Shown one piece after another: positions 17,208-25,878 of a DNA stretch of 64,000 nucleotides; the first letter of the stretch is position 1; the number at the start of each line of letters is the position of its first letter. This stretch comes from Labilithrix sp. (GTDB taxonomy: Bacteria > Myxococcota_A > Polyangia > Polyangiales > Polyangiaceae), in the NCBI GenBank assembly GCA_019637195.1, contig JAHBWA010000017.1, positions 31,012 through 95,011 of the forward strand, given 5' to 3'. The notes under the pieces were generated by a model. It was not told the origin of the DNA. It searched no databases and worked only from the letters and a program-made list of their open reading frames with translations. A program made the translations under genes and the position numbers.

Positions 17208-19985
17208 ATGCGCTTCCTGACCTATGCCGATCTGACGGTACCGAAGCGGCTCTCGCCGTCCTTCGAGAAGGTCCGCGCTGCGATCGAGCGCGACGATCTC
17301 CGCAGCGCGGACGTGAAGAAGCTCTCCGAGCAAGGAGGGTTCTTCCGGGCGCGTCTCGACTACGACAGCCGGCTGCTCGTCCAGTTCGTCCGGCACCCCG
17401 GAGGTGAGAGGGCGTGCCTCGCGCTCGAGGTGATCGAGCAGCACGCCTACGATCGCTCGCGCTTCCTGCGCGGCGCGCGCGTCGACGAGACGAAGGTGGT
17501 CGAGGCCGAGGTCGCGACGCCCGAGGCGATCGGCGCCGCAGCTGGCCCCATCCGCTACCTCGGCGCGCGCCCCGAGTTCCACGTCCTCGACAAGCCGCTG
17601 TCGTTCGACGCGCGCCAGGAGGAGCTCCGCCGCCTGCCGCCGCCGCTCATCATGGTCGGCTGCGCCGGGAGCGGCAAGACCGCGCTGACCCTGACGAAGC
17701 TCCGCGCGCTGTCCGGCGACGTGCTCTACGTCACGCAGTCGGCCTTCCTCGCCGAGAACGCGGCCGCGCTGTACTTCTCGCACGGCTACGAGAACGCGCG
17801 CCAGAGCGTCGACTTCCTCAGCTTCCGCAAGCTCCTCGAGTCGATCGAGGTGCCGAAGGGGCGAGCGGTCACGATGCAGGACTTCCAGCCCTTCTTCGAG
17901 CGGCACCGCTCCTCGGTTCGGTTCACGAACGCGCACGCGCTCTTCGAGGAGCTCCGCGGTGTGCTCTCGGCGTCGCCCGACGGTCCGCTCTCCGAGGCGG
18001 AGTACGTGGCGCTCGGCGTCCGCCAGTCGATGTATCCGCCGGAGCAGCGCGCCGCCGTCCACCAGATGTTCTCGAAGTACCGGACTTGGCTCGAGGACAG
18101 CGGCCTCTACGACCCGAGCCTGCTCGCGCACGCCTACCGAGCGCGCGCCGAGCCGCGCTACGACGCGGTCGTCGTCGACGAGATCCAGGATCTGACGAAC
18201 GCCGAGCTCGCGCTCGTGCTGGCGACGCTGAAGGATCCGCGCGCGTTCATGCTGTGCGGCGACGCGAACCAGATCGTCCACCCGAACTTCTTCTCGTGGT
18301 CGAAGGTGAAGTCGCTCTTCTACTCCGAGGAGGCCGCCGCGCTCGAGGCGCCCATCCACGTCCTCGACGCGAACTACCGCAGCAGCAAGACCGTCTGCGC
18401 GCTCGCCAACACGCTGCTCAAGATCAAGAACGCGCGCTTCGGATCGGTCGACAAGGAGAGCACCGCGCTCGTGAGGCCCGTCGCCGACGTCGACGGCAGG
18501 GTGGCGGGTCTGGTCAAGAAGGACGCCGTCCTCCGCGCCCTCGACGCGCAGACCCGCGGCTCCGCGCGCGTCGCCGTCATCGTCCTCACGGGCGAGCAAA
18601 AGGCCGAGGCGAGGCGGCGCTTCTCGACGCCGCTGGTGTTCTCGGTGCACGAGGCGAAGGGCCTCGAGTACGACTCCGTCATCCTCTACGACATCGTGTC
18701 GAGCGAGCGCGCCGCCTACCGAGAGCTCACGAGCGGCGTCACGCAGGCGGACATCGACACCGACGCGCTGGCGTACTCACGGGCGAAGGACAAGAGCGAC
18801 AAGTCGCTCGAGGCCTACAAGTTCTTCGTCAACGCCCTCTACGTCGCCGTCACGCGCGCGGTGGAGACGGTGTACATCGTCGAGAGCGACGACGCGCACC
18901 CGCTCTTCGGACTCCTGCGGGTCACGTTCTCCGAGGACGTCTCGCGGTTCACGGCGAAGGCGTCGACCGTGGAGGAGTGGCAGAAGGAGGCGCGGAAGCT
19001 CGAGCTCCAGGGCAAGACGGAGCAGGCCGAGGCGATCCGCCGGACGATCCTGCGCGTCACGCCGGTCCCGTGGACGGTGCTCCACGGCGCGGAGCTCGAC
19101 GACACGATCGACAAGGCGCTCGCTCCGAAGAGCGTCTTCAACAAGGCGAAGCGCCTGCTGCACGAGCTCGGCGCGTTCCACGAGCTCCCGCCGATCACCC
19201 GCGCCGTCGAGCTCCGAGGCGACTACCGGCCGCCGCGGCCCTACGCCAAGACGGTCGAGGCGGTCCAGGAGCGCCAGTTCGAGATCTATCGCGAGGCGAG
19301 CCGCGACGGCGCGTCGAAGGTAGAGGCGGACATCGGCCGCTACGGGCTCGAGCACCGGAACATGATGTCGCTCACGCCGCTGATGATGGCCGCCTGGGCC
19401 GGCAACGTCCCCTTGGTCGAGCGCATCGTCGAGCGCGGCGGCCGCGTCGACGCCGTGGATGCCTTCGGGCGAATGCCGCTGCACTTCGCGCTCCGCGGCG
19501 CCTTCCTGAGCGAGGTCTTCGCGAAGGACAAGCTCGGCGCGCTCTACGAGCTGCTCTGCCCGACGGGCCTCGACCTCGAGGTCGACGGGCGGCTCGTGCG
19601 CCTCGCCCGCAGCCAGGGCGAGTTCTTCGTCCTGTCGGCGATGCTCGCGCTCTTCCACCGGCTCTACGATCGCTTCGGCCAGCGCCGCGGCGGGTTCGGC
19701 GCCTCGATGCTGAGCGACGCGATCCTCGAGGCGTTCCCGCGGAGCGTGCTGCCGGAGGAGCGCCGCCGCCGCGTCTACTGGAACGGCGTGCTCGCGCGCG
19801 CCGAGGAGGGCTCGACGTACCGTCCCGCCCGCAAGCTATGGCGCCGCGAGCGCGTGGGGCACTACGCGCCGAGCGCCTCGACGCGGCTCCGGACGCTCGA
19901 CGACACCGGCGCCGAGACGTTCCAGCGGCTGCGCGACCTCCTCCGGATCGGCTTCCTCGACGAGCTCGGCGTGATGCGCGGGTGA
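17208..19985 (+). CDS. RelE-like / SF1 UvrD-type helicase / ankyrin fusion protein
   Basis: Protein of 925 residues, ATG start. Residues 1-75 resemble the RelE/ParE toxin fold: helix, 'DVKKL', then 'GFFRARLDYDSRLLVQFVRH', matching the RelE strand pattern. Residues 140-590 form an SF1 helicase: Walker A GCAGSGKT (151-158), Walker B 'VVVDEIQD' (Asp324-Glu325), 'LCGDANQIVHP', 'LDANYRSSKTV', 'FSVHEAKGLEYDSVIL' and 'NALYVAVTRAVETVYI'. Residues about 715-790 hold ankyrin-type repeats ('TPLMMAAWAGNVPLVERIVERGG', 'RMPLHFALRG'). An animal protein, TRANK1, combines ankyrin and UvrD-like parts; bacterial relatives are poorly described. Translation control or phage defence is an inference. No partner gene is obvious. 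Confidence 0.82.
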   Translation: MRFLTYADLTVPKRLSPSFEKVRAAIERDDLRSADVKKLSEQGGFFRARLDYDSRLLVQFVRHPGGERACLALEVIEQHAYDRSRFLRGARVDETKVVEAEVATPEAIGAAAGPIRYLGARPEFHVLDKPLSFDARQEELRRLPPPLIMVGCAGSGKTALTLTKLRALSGDVLYVTQSAFLAENAAALYFSHGYENARQSVDFLSFRKLLESIEVPKGRAVTMQDFQPFFERHRSSVRFTNAHALFEELRGVLSASPDGPLSEAEYVALGVRQSMYPPEQRAAVHQMFSKYRTWLEDSGLYDPSLLAHAYRARAEPRYDAVVVDEIQDLTNAELALVLATLKDPRAFMLCGDANQIVHPNFFSWSKVKSLFYSEEAAALEAPIHVLDANYRSSKTVCALANTLLKIKNARFGSVDKESTALVRPVADVDGRVAGLVKKDAVLRALDAQTRGSARVAVIVLTGEQKAEARRRFSTPLVFSVHEAKGLEYDSVILYDIVSSERAAYRELTSGVTQADIDTDALAYSRAKDKSDKSLEAYKFFVNALYVAVTRAVETVYIVESDDAHPLFGLLRVTFSEDVSRFTAKASTVEEWQKEARKLELQGKTEQAEAIRRTILRVTPVPWTVLHGAELDDTIDKALAPKSVFNKAKRLLHELGAFHELPPITRAVELRGDYRPPRPYAKTVEAVQERQFEIYREASRDGASKVEADIGRYGLEHRNMMSLTPLMMAAWAGNVPLVERIVERGGRVDAVDAFGRMPLHFALRGAFLSEVFAKDKLGALYELLCPTGLDLEVDGRLVRLARSQGEFFVLSAMLALFHRLYDRFGQRRGGFGASMLSDAILEAFPRSVLPEERRRRVYWNGVLARAEEGSTYRPARKLWRRERVGHYAPSASTRLRTLDDTGAETFQRLRDLLRIGFLDELGVMRG

Positions 19986-19997
19986 GCTGGCGCGGGC

Positions 19998-20559
19998 CTA
20001 CTTCGCCCAGAGACCGGCGAGCTCGAGCTCGACCTCGGCGAACGGGTCGACGCGCACCTTCTCGTCGTCGTACCAGGTCCCGAGGAGGAGCCAGCGCGTT
20101 CCCTCCAGGCTGAAGGCCTCGAGCGTCCTCGCGATCGGATCGACGAGGCCACGCGTGCGCGACGTGCTCTCGCGCGTAGATGGGCAGCTTCTCCGCGCGG
20201 TCGACGGCGGCCGTCGACCGCGCCAGCACCTCGCACACCCAGTCGGGCGCGAGCTCGAAGGCTGGAGCGTCCGGAAGCTCCGGCATCCGGTCGCGGCGCC
20301 AGCCGGCAAGGTCGGGCACCAGGACATCCCCGTGCAGGTGAAGCTCGGGCTCGTCGAGGAGGACCCACCCGCCGGGGCCGCCCTTGCCTCGATCGAACGG
20401 GCCTCCAAGGTCCATTCCGAGCCGCGACGATGCGCGCGCGTGCAGCGACGCTGGCCGAGGGTGCGTCACCAGCGTGCCGTCGATGATCTCGGCGACGAGG
20501 TGCTCGGGTACGGCGAGCAGCTCTTCGTAGGTCGCACGTCGCTTGGCCGGATCGCCCAT
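19998..20559 (-). pseudogene. Uma2 family endonuclease, frameshifted
   Basis: From ATG 20559 the frame encodes a Uma2/DUF820-like protein ('TYEELLAVPEHLVAEIIDGTL', 'VLVPDLAGWRR', 'APDWVCEVLARSTAAVDRAEKLPIYAREHVAHAW'). Near 20148-20151 the reading frame changes by one base, and the family's ending ('LVDPIARTLEAFSLEGTRW') continues in another frame to the stop at 19998. One extra base explains this. Either the gene is broken or there is a base-call error. The fold is PD-(D/E)XK nuclease-like. It converges on the helicase gene, with 12 bases between their ends. Confidence 0.8.
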
Positions 20560-20839
20560 CGCTCCAACGTAGCGTCAGTGCGAGAGGAGCGCTCGCGGGG
20601 TCCGCCTCGCGGCGGCCTGATATCGCACCCTCACCTGCCCCAGCGCATCGCACGCAGGCGTCGAGCGCAGACGCCCGAGCGTGCGATGATGAGCATCGCG
20701 AAGCCTGAATGCGCCGGTCAGGGAGAAATTCGTCGAGCGGCGTGACCCATACGTGACCGACGAAGCGACAAATCCGGGACGTTCGTTGGAACTCGTTCAC
20801 GGAGGGTGGTGGCCATGAACAGCAAAGAAGCGCCTCGGC

Positions 20840-23428
20840 TTGTTCCGCACGCAGCGAGGGCGCGCCGCGCCCCCCGCGGTTCAGTCACACTGGATTCCGT
20901 TCCGAGCGCTACTCCTCATCGCCACGTTGATCGCGCTCGGCGCGGCCTGCGACTCGGGTGCCCACCCGGCGCGTCTCGGCGAGAGCAGATCGCCGCTGAG
21001 CGAGGTCCCCGGACCGACCGTGTGCAACGAGGGGATCGGCCCAGGTGAGTGCAAGACCGTCGCCGTGCCGACCGCGAGCTTCGGCCACGCGCTCGACGGT
21101 GTGCGCCAGCCCCTCGAGTACTACGGCGCTCTCCGGCTGCCGCTCGCGAACCTCGTGCAGATGAGGACGGGCGGCGAGGTGCTCGTCACCCTCGACCCGG
21201 ACATGCAGACGCTGCGGATCTTCGCGTCCAACATCCCCGTGTCAGCCGCCACGCCGACGCTCGCGTTCTTCGTCGACGGCGACCGCTTCGCCTCAGGAAC
21301 GAACGTCTCGACCGCGGACATCGGGATCGAGGTCACCCCGTCGTTGGGGACGGCGACGCGCCTCAGGCCCACGTCGTGGGGCTGGGAGTACGACTCGGAG
21401 TCGTACGAAGCCGTCTCGGTCTTTCACGGCTCGACCACGGACATCGAGCTGGAGCTCGACGTCTCATCGATGGTCGTTGGTGGAACGAGCGACGAGCCCG
21501 CGCTCGGGCTCGCGGTCGCGCTCGGCGGTGGTGAGTTTCCCCTCAGCGGTGCGCTCCCCGAGCGGGTCTTCTACGAGACCCCAGCGCAGCCGTTCTATGA
21601 GAGCTACGCGTTTCGTCCGAACTTCCTCACGCTCCTCTTCGAGCCCACGCTCGGCGTCCCGCTGTCGGTCGCGACGTGGAACGTCCACCGCTTCAGCCCG
21701 TTCATGCGAACGGTGCTCTCCCTTCCAAACGCCTTCGACGACAGCACCGTCCCTGTCGAGGACGTCGGCGACGCCCTGGCCACCTACGACATCGTCGGCC
21801 TTCAAGAGCTCTGGGACCCGGATCAAGCGCTGGCGCTCATCGCAGCTGCCAACGCGCGTCGCGCGACGCTCTCCGCGGGCGATCCCGACCGGTACCTGCC
21901 GGGCCCGTACTACGTCTACGGTCCGCCAAACCATCCGCCTAACGTGCTGGGACAGACCCTCGGCACCTCGGGCTTCCCGGACAACTCGAGCGACGGCGGA
22001 ACGTACATCCTCTCCGTCTATCCGTTCGCTGCGACGGACTACAAGGTCTATGACAGTTGCCGCGGCGAGGATTGCTACAAGGCGAAGGGCGTCCAGTGGG
22101 CACGGATCGCCCTCGGCGCGCCGAACGCGAAGAACCAGGACTGCCGGGTGCTCGACAGCGAGGACGGCGAGATCCCCGACGGATGCAGGGACAAGCCGAG
22201 CGGTGACCTCTTCATCGACGTCTTCAACACCCACCTCCACGCCGAGCCGGCCGTCTGCGAAGCGCCGGCGCTCCTTGCGCAGCTCGCCGCCGCGATGACC
22301 TTTGCTCCGGTTCAAGCGCCGTTCTTCGGGCTCCTCGCGCAGTCCGAGTTCTATTGCGCCTTCCGGACGAACAACGGCGTCCGTCGAGATCAGCTCGATC
22401 AGCTCGCCGGCTTCGTCGACGCTCACGCCGACCGGCGGAGACCCGCGCTGATCATGGGCGACCTCAACGTGAACGGGGCGACGGGCGCCGAGGCCGAGTA
22501 CAGCGACATGCTCACGCGGCTCGGGATGGGGACGGCCGCGGCCCCGATCCCGCTGAACGACTGGCCGACGGCGTACACGTGGGACATCGACATGCCCGAC
22601 CTCGCCGTCGAGCAAGGCGCGCTCCCGGCGATCACGTCGCCCGGCTCGGCCGAGCGCCTCGACTACATCCTCGCGAAGGTCTACCCGGAGGGGCGAGACT
22701 ACGAGACCGCCCACTTCGCGCTGCGCCGCAAGGGATTCGACGGCTTCGGAGGCAACGATCCCGTCTGGAGCACGATCCCGACGACGCTCTCGGATCATCA
22801 GCTCGTCGGCGCGGAGCTCTCGCTCACGCAGCTCTTCGTTCCGGGGCGCTACCACCCGACCTGGCCTCACGAGGTCACCTTCCGGGTCGTGAGCCAGGAC
22901 TCGACCGGGATCAGCGACTGCTGGGGCTGCGGGCAGCTCGACACCTATGCGTGGATCACCGGCTTCCGCGTCGACCCAGCGGAGAACCTGGACCAGCGCA
23001 CGCACTTCAAGACGAGCGAGTGCACGGACAGGTGGACGACGCACGTGAACACGAACGCCTGCATGCACGGCTGGTACTGGTCGTCGTTCGACATGACGCC
23101 TCCAAACGACAACGGGCGGCCGTGGACGGGCCACCGCTTCGAGGTCGCGCTCTGGGACCACGACACGACCTCCGGCGACGATCACCTGCCGATCATGTCC
23201 GCCGGCAACGACGCTGCCGTCAGCATCGACTGGCCTACGGGAGCGATCACGATGCGGAGCGTGGTCGGAGACTTCCCGGCCGGCTGGACCGACTTCACGC
23301 TGACGGATCTGAGCCCGGTGCAGCGGTGCACGCGCACGGCGCGCGCGAACGTCTGCTGGGAGCTGACCGTGCTCGAGGCAACGGCCGTGCTTCAGCACAA
23401 GCTGTTGAGCGGAGATCACGATGACTGA
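20840..23428 (+). CDS. Exported endonuclease/exonuclease/phosphatase-fold lipoprotein, sphingomyelinase-like
   Basis: Protein of 862 residues. The only upstream start in frame is TTG 20840, yet a better ATG with GGAGGG lies at 20816 in another frame, so the true start, or a one-base error, is unresolved. A hydrophobic leader ends in LGAAC (lipobox). Residues 37-275 are an unassigned beta-rich region. The metallo-phosphodiesterase domain (about 278-660) shows 'VATWNVHRF', 'DIVGLQELWD', 'FNTHLHAE', 'ALIMGDLNVNG', 'ERLDYIL' and 'LSDHQLVGAEL', i.e. Asn, Glu, Asp/Asn and terminal Asp-His ligands. This matches neutral sphingomyelinase/phospholipase C-type secreted enzymes. The C-terminal 200 residues, with several Cys, may bind membrane or substrate. 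Confidence 0.85.
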   Translation: MFRTQRGRAAPPAVQSHWIPFRALLLIATLIALGAACDSGAHPARLGESRSPLSEVPGPTVCNEGIGPGECKTVAVPTASFGHALDGVRQPLEYYGALRLPLANLVQMRTGGEVLVTLDPDMQTLRIFASNIPVSAATPTLAFFVDGDRFASGTNVSTADIGIEVTPSLGTATRLRPTSWGWEYDSESYEAVSVFHGSTTDIELELDVSSMVVGGTSDEPALGLAVALGGGEFPLSGALPERVFYETPAQPFYESYAFRPNFLTLLFEPTLGVPLSVATWNVHRFSPFMRTVLSLPNAFDDSTVPVEDVGDALATYDIVGLQELWDPDQALALIAAANARRATLSAGDPDRYLPGPYYVYGPPNHPPNVLGQTLGTSGFPDNSSDGGTYILSVYPFAATDYKVYDSCRGEDCYKAKGVQWARIALGAPNAKNQDCRVLDSEDGEIPDGCRDKPSGDLFIDVFNTHLHAEPAVCEAPALLAQLAAAMTFAPVQAPFFGLLAQSEFYCAFRTNNGVRRDQLDQLAGFVDAHADRRRPALIMGDLNVNGATGAEAEYSDMLTRLGMGTAAAPIPLNDWPTAYTWDIDMPDLAVEQGALPAITSPGSAERLDYILAKVYPEGRDYETAHFALRRKGFDGFGGNDPVWSTIPTTLSDHQLVGAELSLTQLFVPGRYHPTWPHEVTFRVVSQDSTGISDCWGCGQLDTYAWITGFRVDPAENLDQRTHFKTSECTDRWTTHVNTNACMHGWYWSSFDMTPPNDNGRPWTGHRFEVALWDHDTTSGDDHLPIMSAGNDAAVSIDWPTGAITMRSVVGDFPAGWTDFTLTDLSPVQRCTRTARANVCWELTVLEATAVLQHKLLSGDHDD

Positions 23429-24047
23429 GACATCGACACGACGAACACGCGCGGCCGTCGTCGTCGCCAGCCTCGTGGCAGCCGCCCTCGTCGGCGGCTG
23501 CGACGACGGCGACGGCGCCAACGGCGACGGCAGCGGCGCCCCGAGCTGCGCGCGCGCCTGCGCCACGGTCGACCGCTGCGAGACGGAGCTCGGGCGCGCG
23601 TTCGACACCGCGAGCTGCGAGCAGCAGTGCCCCGAAGAGCTCGCGGGTCGCGGCCACCTCCACGCGCAGGTGGCCGACGGCCTCTTCCGGATCCTCGCGA
23701 CGCCGCCCGACGAGCGCTGCGAGGTGCTCAACGGCCGAGGCGGCTGGGGCTTCGGCATCATCTACGCGCGCGGCTACCTCGGGATGCCCGGCCGCGACGA
23801 GAACAGACGCTGCGCCGAGAAGGACAATGAGGTCTGTTCGGGAGACGTCGGGGTGCTGGCGTCGGCGTGCTTCGTCCGCATCTACGCGCGGCCCGAGACG
23901 GTCTGGGCGAGCGCCGCGCCCTGCTTCGACAAGAGCTACGAGGGCGAGGTCTCGGCGTGCGGCGCGTACTTCGCGTGCCTCAACGACGCGATCGGTCCAG
24001 CGAGCCGCGGGCAGCCGTGGCTCGGCGCCTCGCTCGCGGAGCAGTGA
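23421..24047 (+). CDS. Putative Cys-rich lipoprotein
   Basis: Protein of 208 residues. Its ATG overlaps the end of the sphingomyelinase-like gene by 8 bases, so the two are translationally coupled. A signal peptide ends in lipobox LVGGC (Cys about 27), followed by an Asp/Gly-rich linker. The body has about ten cysteines, including 'CARACATVDRCE' and 'CEQQCPEEL' patterns, suggesting a small disulfide-linked helical domain. Function is unknown; coupling suggests it may accompany or chaperone the exported phosphodiesterase. Confidence 0.75.
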   Translation: MTETSTRRTRAAVVVASLVAAALVGGCDDGDGANGDGSGAPSCARACATVDRCETELGRAFDTASCEQQCPEELAGRGHLHAQVADGLFRILATPPDERCEVLNGRGGWGFGIIYARGYLGMPGRDENRRCAEKDNEVCSGDVGVLASACFVRIYARPETVWASAAPCFDKSYEGEVSACGAYFACLNDAIGPASRGQPWLGASLAEQ

Positions 24048-24063
24048 GGCGGAGGCGCGGCGC

Positions 24064-24717
24064 ATGCGGCGGCACCTCACCGTACCCCTCGCCTGCGCCG
24101 CGCCCTTCGCCGCCGGCTGCACCGGATCGAGCTTCTACACGACGCCGCGGACGGCGGAGCCGATGAAGGCCTACGCCGTCCTCGCGCCCGAGTACGTGAT
24201 CTCGCCCCGCGATCCGGGCGTCAAGGCGTTCGGGCCGTCACCTCACGTCGCGGCGCGCCTCGGCCTCACCGAGCGCCTCGAGGCCGGCGTTCACCTCGAC
24301 TCGCCGCTCGTGCCGCTCGCGGCGGGGCTCGACCTGAAGTGGAACCCGCTCCGCACCGACGTCTTCGATCTCGCGCTCGGCGCGCGCGCCACCGGGCGCG
24401 TCGCGCTCGTCGGCGGCGGGGGGCGCGAGAGCGTCTTCTTCGACTCGGCGCTCTTCCACGTGCCGATCTTCCTCGGCGTAAACGCCGGCCCGGTTACGTT
24501 CGTCGCGACGCCCGGCGTGACGTCGCTCGTCGACGGCGGGGGGCTGTCGACCGGCTACCGCGCTGGCGGCGGCGTGCAGCTCCGCTTCTCGTCCCTGGTC
24601 GCGATCCAGCCAGAGATCACCTGGGTCCGCGGACTCGTCGGACCGCGCGACTTCGAGCTCGTCACGGCCGGTCTCGGCTTTTTGTTTGGAGACTGGCCGA
24701 AGGTGGTCGCGCCGTGA
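24064..24717 (+). CDS. Envelope beta-barrel-like lipoprotein, copy 1
   Basis: Protein of 217 residues. The leader ends in lipobox AAGC followed by TGSSFYTTPRT. The rest alternates hydrophobic and polar residues in strands ('VAARLGLTERLEAGVHLDS', 'VQLRFSSLVAIQPEITWVRG') and ends in a strand-like segment, as in small outer-membrane barrels. It is a paralogue of the next gene, whose start overlaps its stop by 4 bases (GTGA). Confidence 0.72.
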   Translation: MRRHLTVPLACAAPFAAGCTGSSFYTTPRTAEPMKAYAVLAPEYVISPRDPGVKAFGPSPHVAARLGLTERLEAGVHLDSPLVPLAAGLDLKWNPLRTDVFDLALGARATGRVALVGGGGRESVFFDSALFHVPIFLGVNAGPVTFVATPGVTSLVDGGGLSTGYRAGGGVQLRFSSLVAIQPEITWVRGLVGPRDFELVTAGLGFLFGDWPKVVAP

Positions 24718-25406
24718 GCTACGAGCACGCCTGCCGGCGCCTCGCGACGCTCGCGACGCTCACCGCGCTCGGCGGCGTCGGCTGCACCGGGCAGTCGTAC
24801 TACGGCACGCCGCGGACGACGCCGCGGGGCACCTTCCACGCCGTCATCGCCCCGGAGATGCGCGGCCGCCTCGCGCCGCGGCAGGCAAACACGGCTGAGG
24901 AGGAAGATCCGCTCGTCCCCGGGCTCGGTCTCCAGACGGCCTTTCGCTACGGCGTCCACGATCGCGTCGACGTCGGCTTCCACACCTACGCGTTCGGCGT
25001 CGTCGGCGGCGACATGAAGTGGAACTTCCTCCGCTCCGAGCACGTCGATCTCGGCCTCTCCCCGCGCCTCTCGTTCGCCCTCGGCTCGACGCGCGCCCGC
25101 GAGCGCCGCGAGGCGGACGTCGCCGCCGGCGGGATGTTCGGCCACATGCCCGCGATGCTGGGCATCAACCTCGGCCCGACCACGCTCGTCGCGAGCCCCG
25201 GCGGCGCCCTCCACGTCGACACCTACGGGCGCGCCACCGTCGGCTGGCGCGCGGGCGTGGGCGTCCAGATCCGCCTCACCAAGCGCTTCGCGCTCCAGCC
25301 CGAGGCGACGTACATGAACGATCTCGCCGGGCCCGCCAACATGGAGGTCGCCACCGCCGGCCTCGGCCTGCTGATCGACGGCCTCCCCAGCTACGGCGCG
25401 CCGTGA
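24714..25406 (+). CDS. Envelope beta-barrel-like lipoprotein, copy 2
   Basis: Protein of 230 residues, GTG start overlapping the stop of copy 1. The lipobox region GVGC-TGQSYYGTPRT mirrors that of copy 1, and later blocks align ('DMKWNFLRSEHVDLGL' with 'DLKWNPLRTDVFDLAL'; 'ALQPEATYMNDLAG' with 'AIQPEITWVRGLVG'). The pair therefore arose by tandem duplication and has diverged strongly. Role unknown. The gene ends 11 bases before a 61-base direct repeat. Confidence 0.72.
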   Translation: MSYEHACRRLATLATLTALGGVGCTGQSYYGTPRTTPRGTFHAVIAPEMRGRLAPRQANTAEEEDPLVPGLGLQTAFRYGVHDRVDVGFHTYAFGVVGGDMKWNFLRSEHVDLGLSPRLSFALGSTRARERREADVAAGGMFGHMPAMLGINLGPTTLVASPGGALHVDTYGRATVGWRAGVGVQIRLTKRFALQPEATYMNDLAGPANMEVATAGLGLLIDGLPSYGAP

Positions 25407-25417
25407 GCGCGGCCCGC

Positions 25418-25478
25418 GGATCGCCGTCCCGGCGGGAGGGGTGGGAGCCACGTCGCCACGCGCGTAGCTCGCGTACTC
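25418..25478. repeat. 61-base exact direct repeat, copy A
   Basis: Identical over 61 bases to 27595-27655 and in the same orientation. It begins CGGATCGCCGTCCCGG and ends CGCGTACT. It encodes part of the lipoprotein family fragment (APTPPAGTAIR). The corresponding stretch of the intact paralogue (about 29877-29940) is similar but clearly diverged, so A and B were copied from each other recently. Confidence 0.9.
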
Positions 25479-25573
25479 CCGAGGCTCGAACGTGAAGGCG
25501 GACGCCGCACTCTCCCCAACCAGGAGCGCGATCGCGCCGGCGCTCTGCGTGGCGATCTCCCGCGCCCCTGGAG
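25418..25573 (-). pseudogene. Middle fragment of the gene family intact at 29479-30309
   Basis: Read on the minus strand, this encodes 'AREIATQSAGAIALLVG' and 'AFTFEPREYASYARGDVAPTPPAGTAIR', matching residues of the intact lipoprotein at 29479-30309 ('AREIASQSAGAITLGVG', 'AFTFEPAEYMTGSGRGTVAPTPPVGTSIR'). Homology ends at the 61-base repeat on one side and near 25573 on the other. It has no start or stop of its own. The continuation of this protein is found at 27273-27655, upstream on the same strand, i.e. in permuted order. Confidence 0.7.
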
Positions 25574-25878
25574 CTCCCCGAGGCGGCACGCGCCGGGTCA
25601 GCGTCGCTTCGAGCTCGGAGTGCGACTTGCGGATCATCTCGTCGCTCGTGAGGATAGCCTCGACCTTCACGGCGTGCGCTCTCGCGCGCGCGAGCGGCGT
25701 CTCGACGGCCTCGATCGGATCGGCATGCACGGCGCCTCTCGGGGCGGCTCCTTCCGAGAGCCACGACGCCCTCGCCGAAAGAACCTCACCCCCATCGCGT
25801 TGGTTCCTCGAAGCTCGCAGTCACGCGGCTCCACGCCGCCAGAGAAGATCTGCGCCCAAGAGGAACGCAAAGCCATTC

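Noticed and set aside
20155..20745. Plus-strand open frame of 196 codons opposite the Uma2 gene
   Set aside because: It is the antisense of a recognisable Uma2 sequence and continues into the intergenic region without any domain or ribosome-binding site.
24238..25730. Several minus-strand open frames opposite the tandem envelope lipoproteins
   Set aside because: Rich in Arg/Glu/Ala shadows; the only real coding trace on that strand is the family fragment at 25418-25573.
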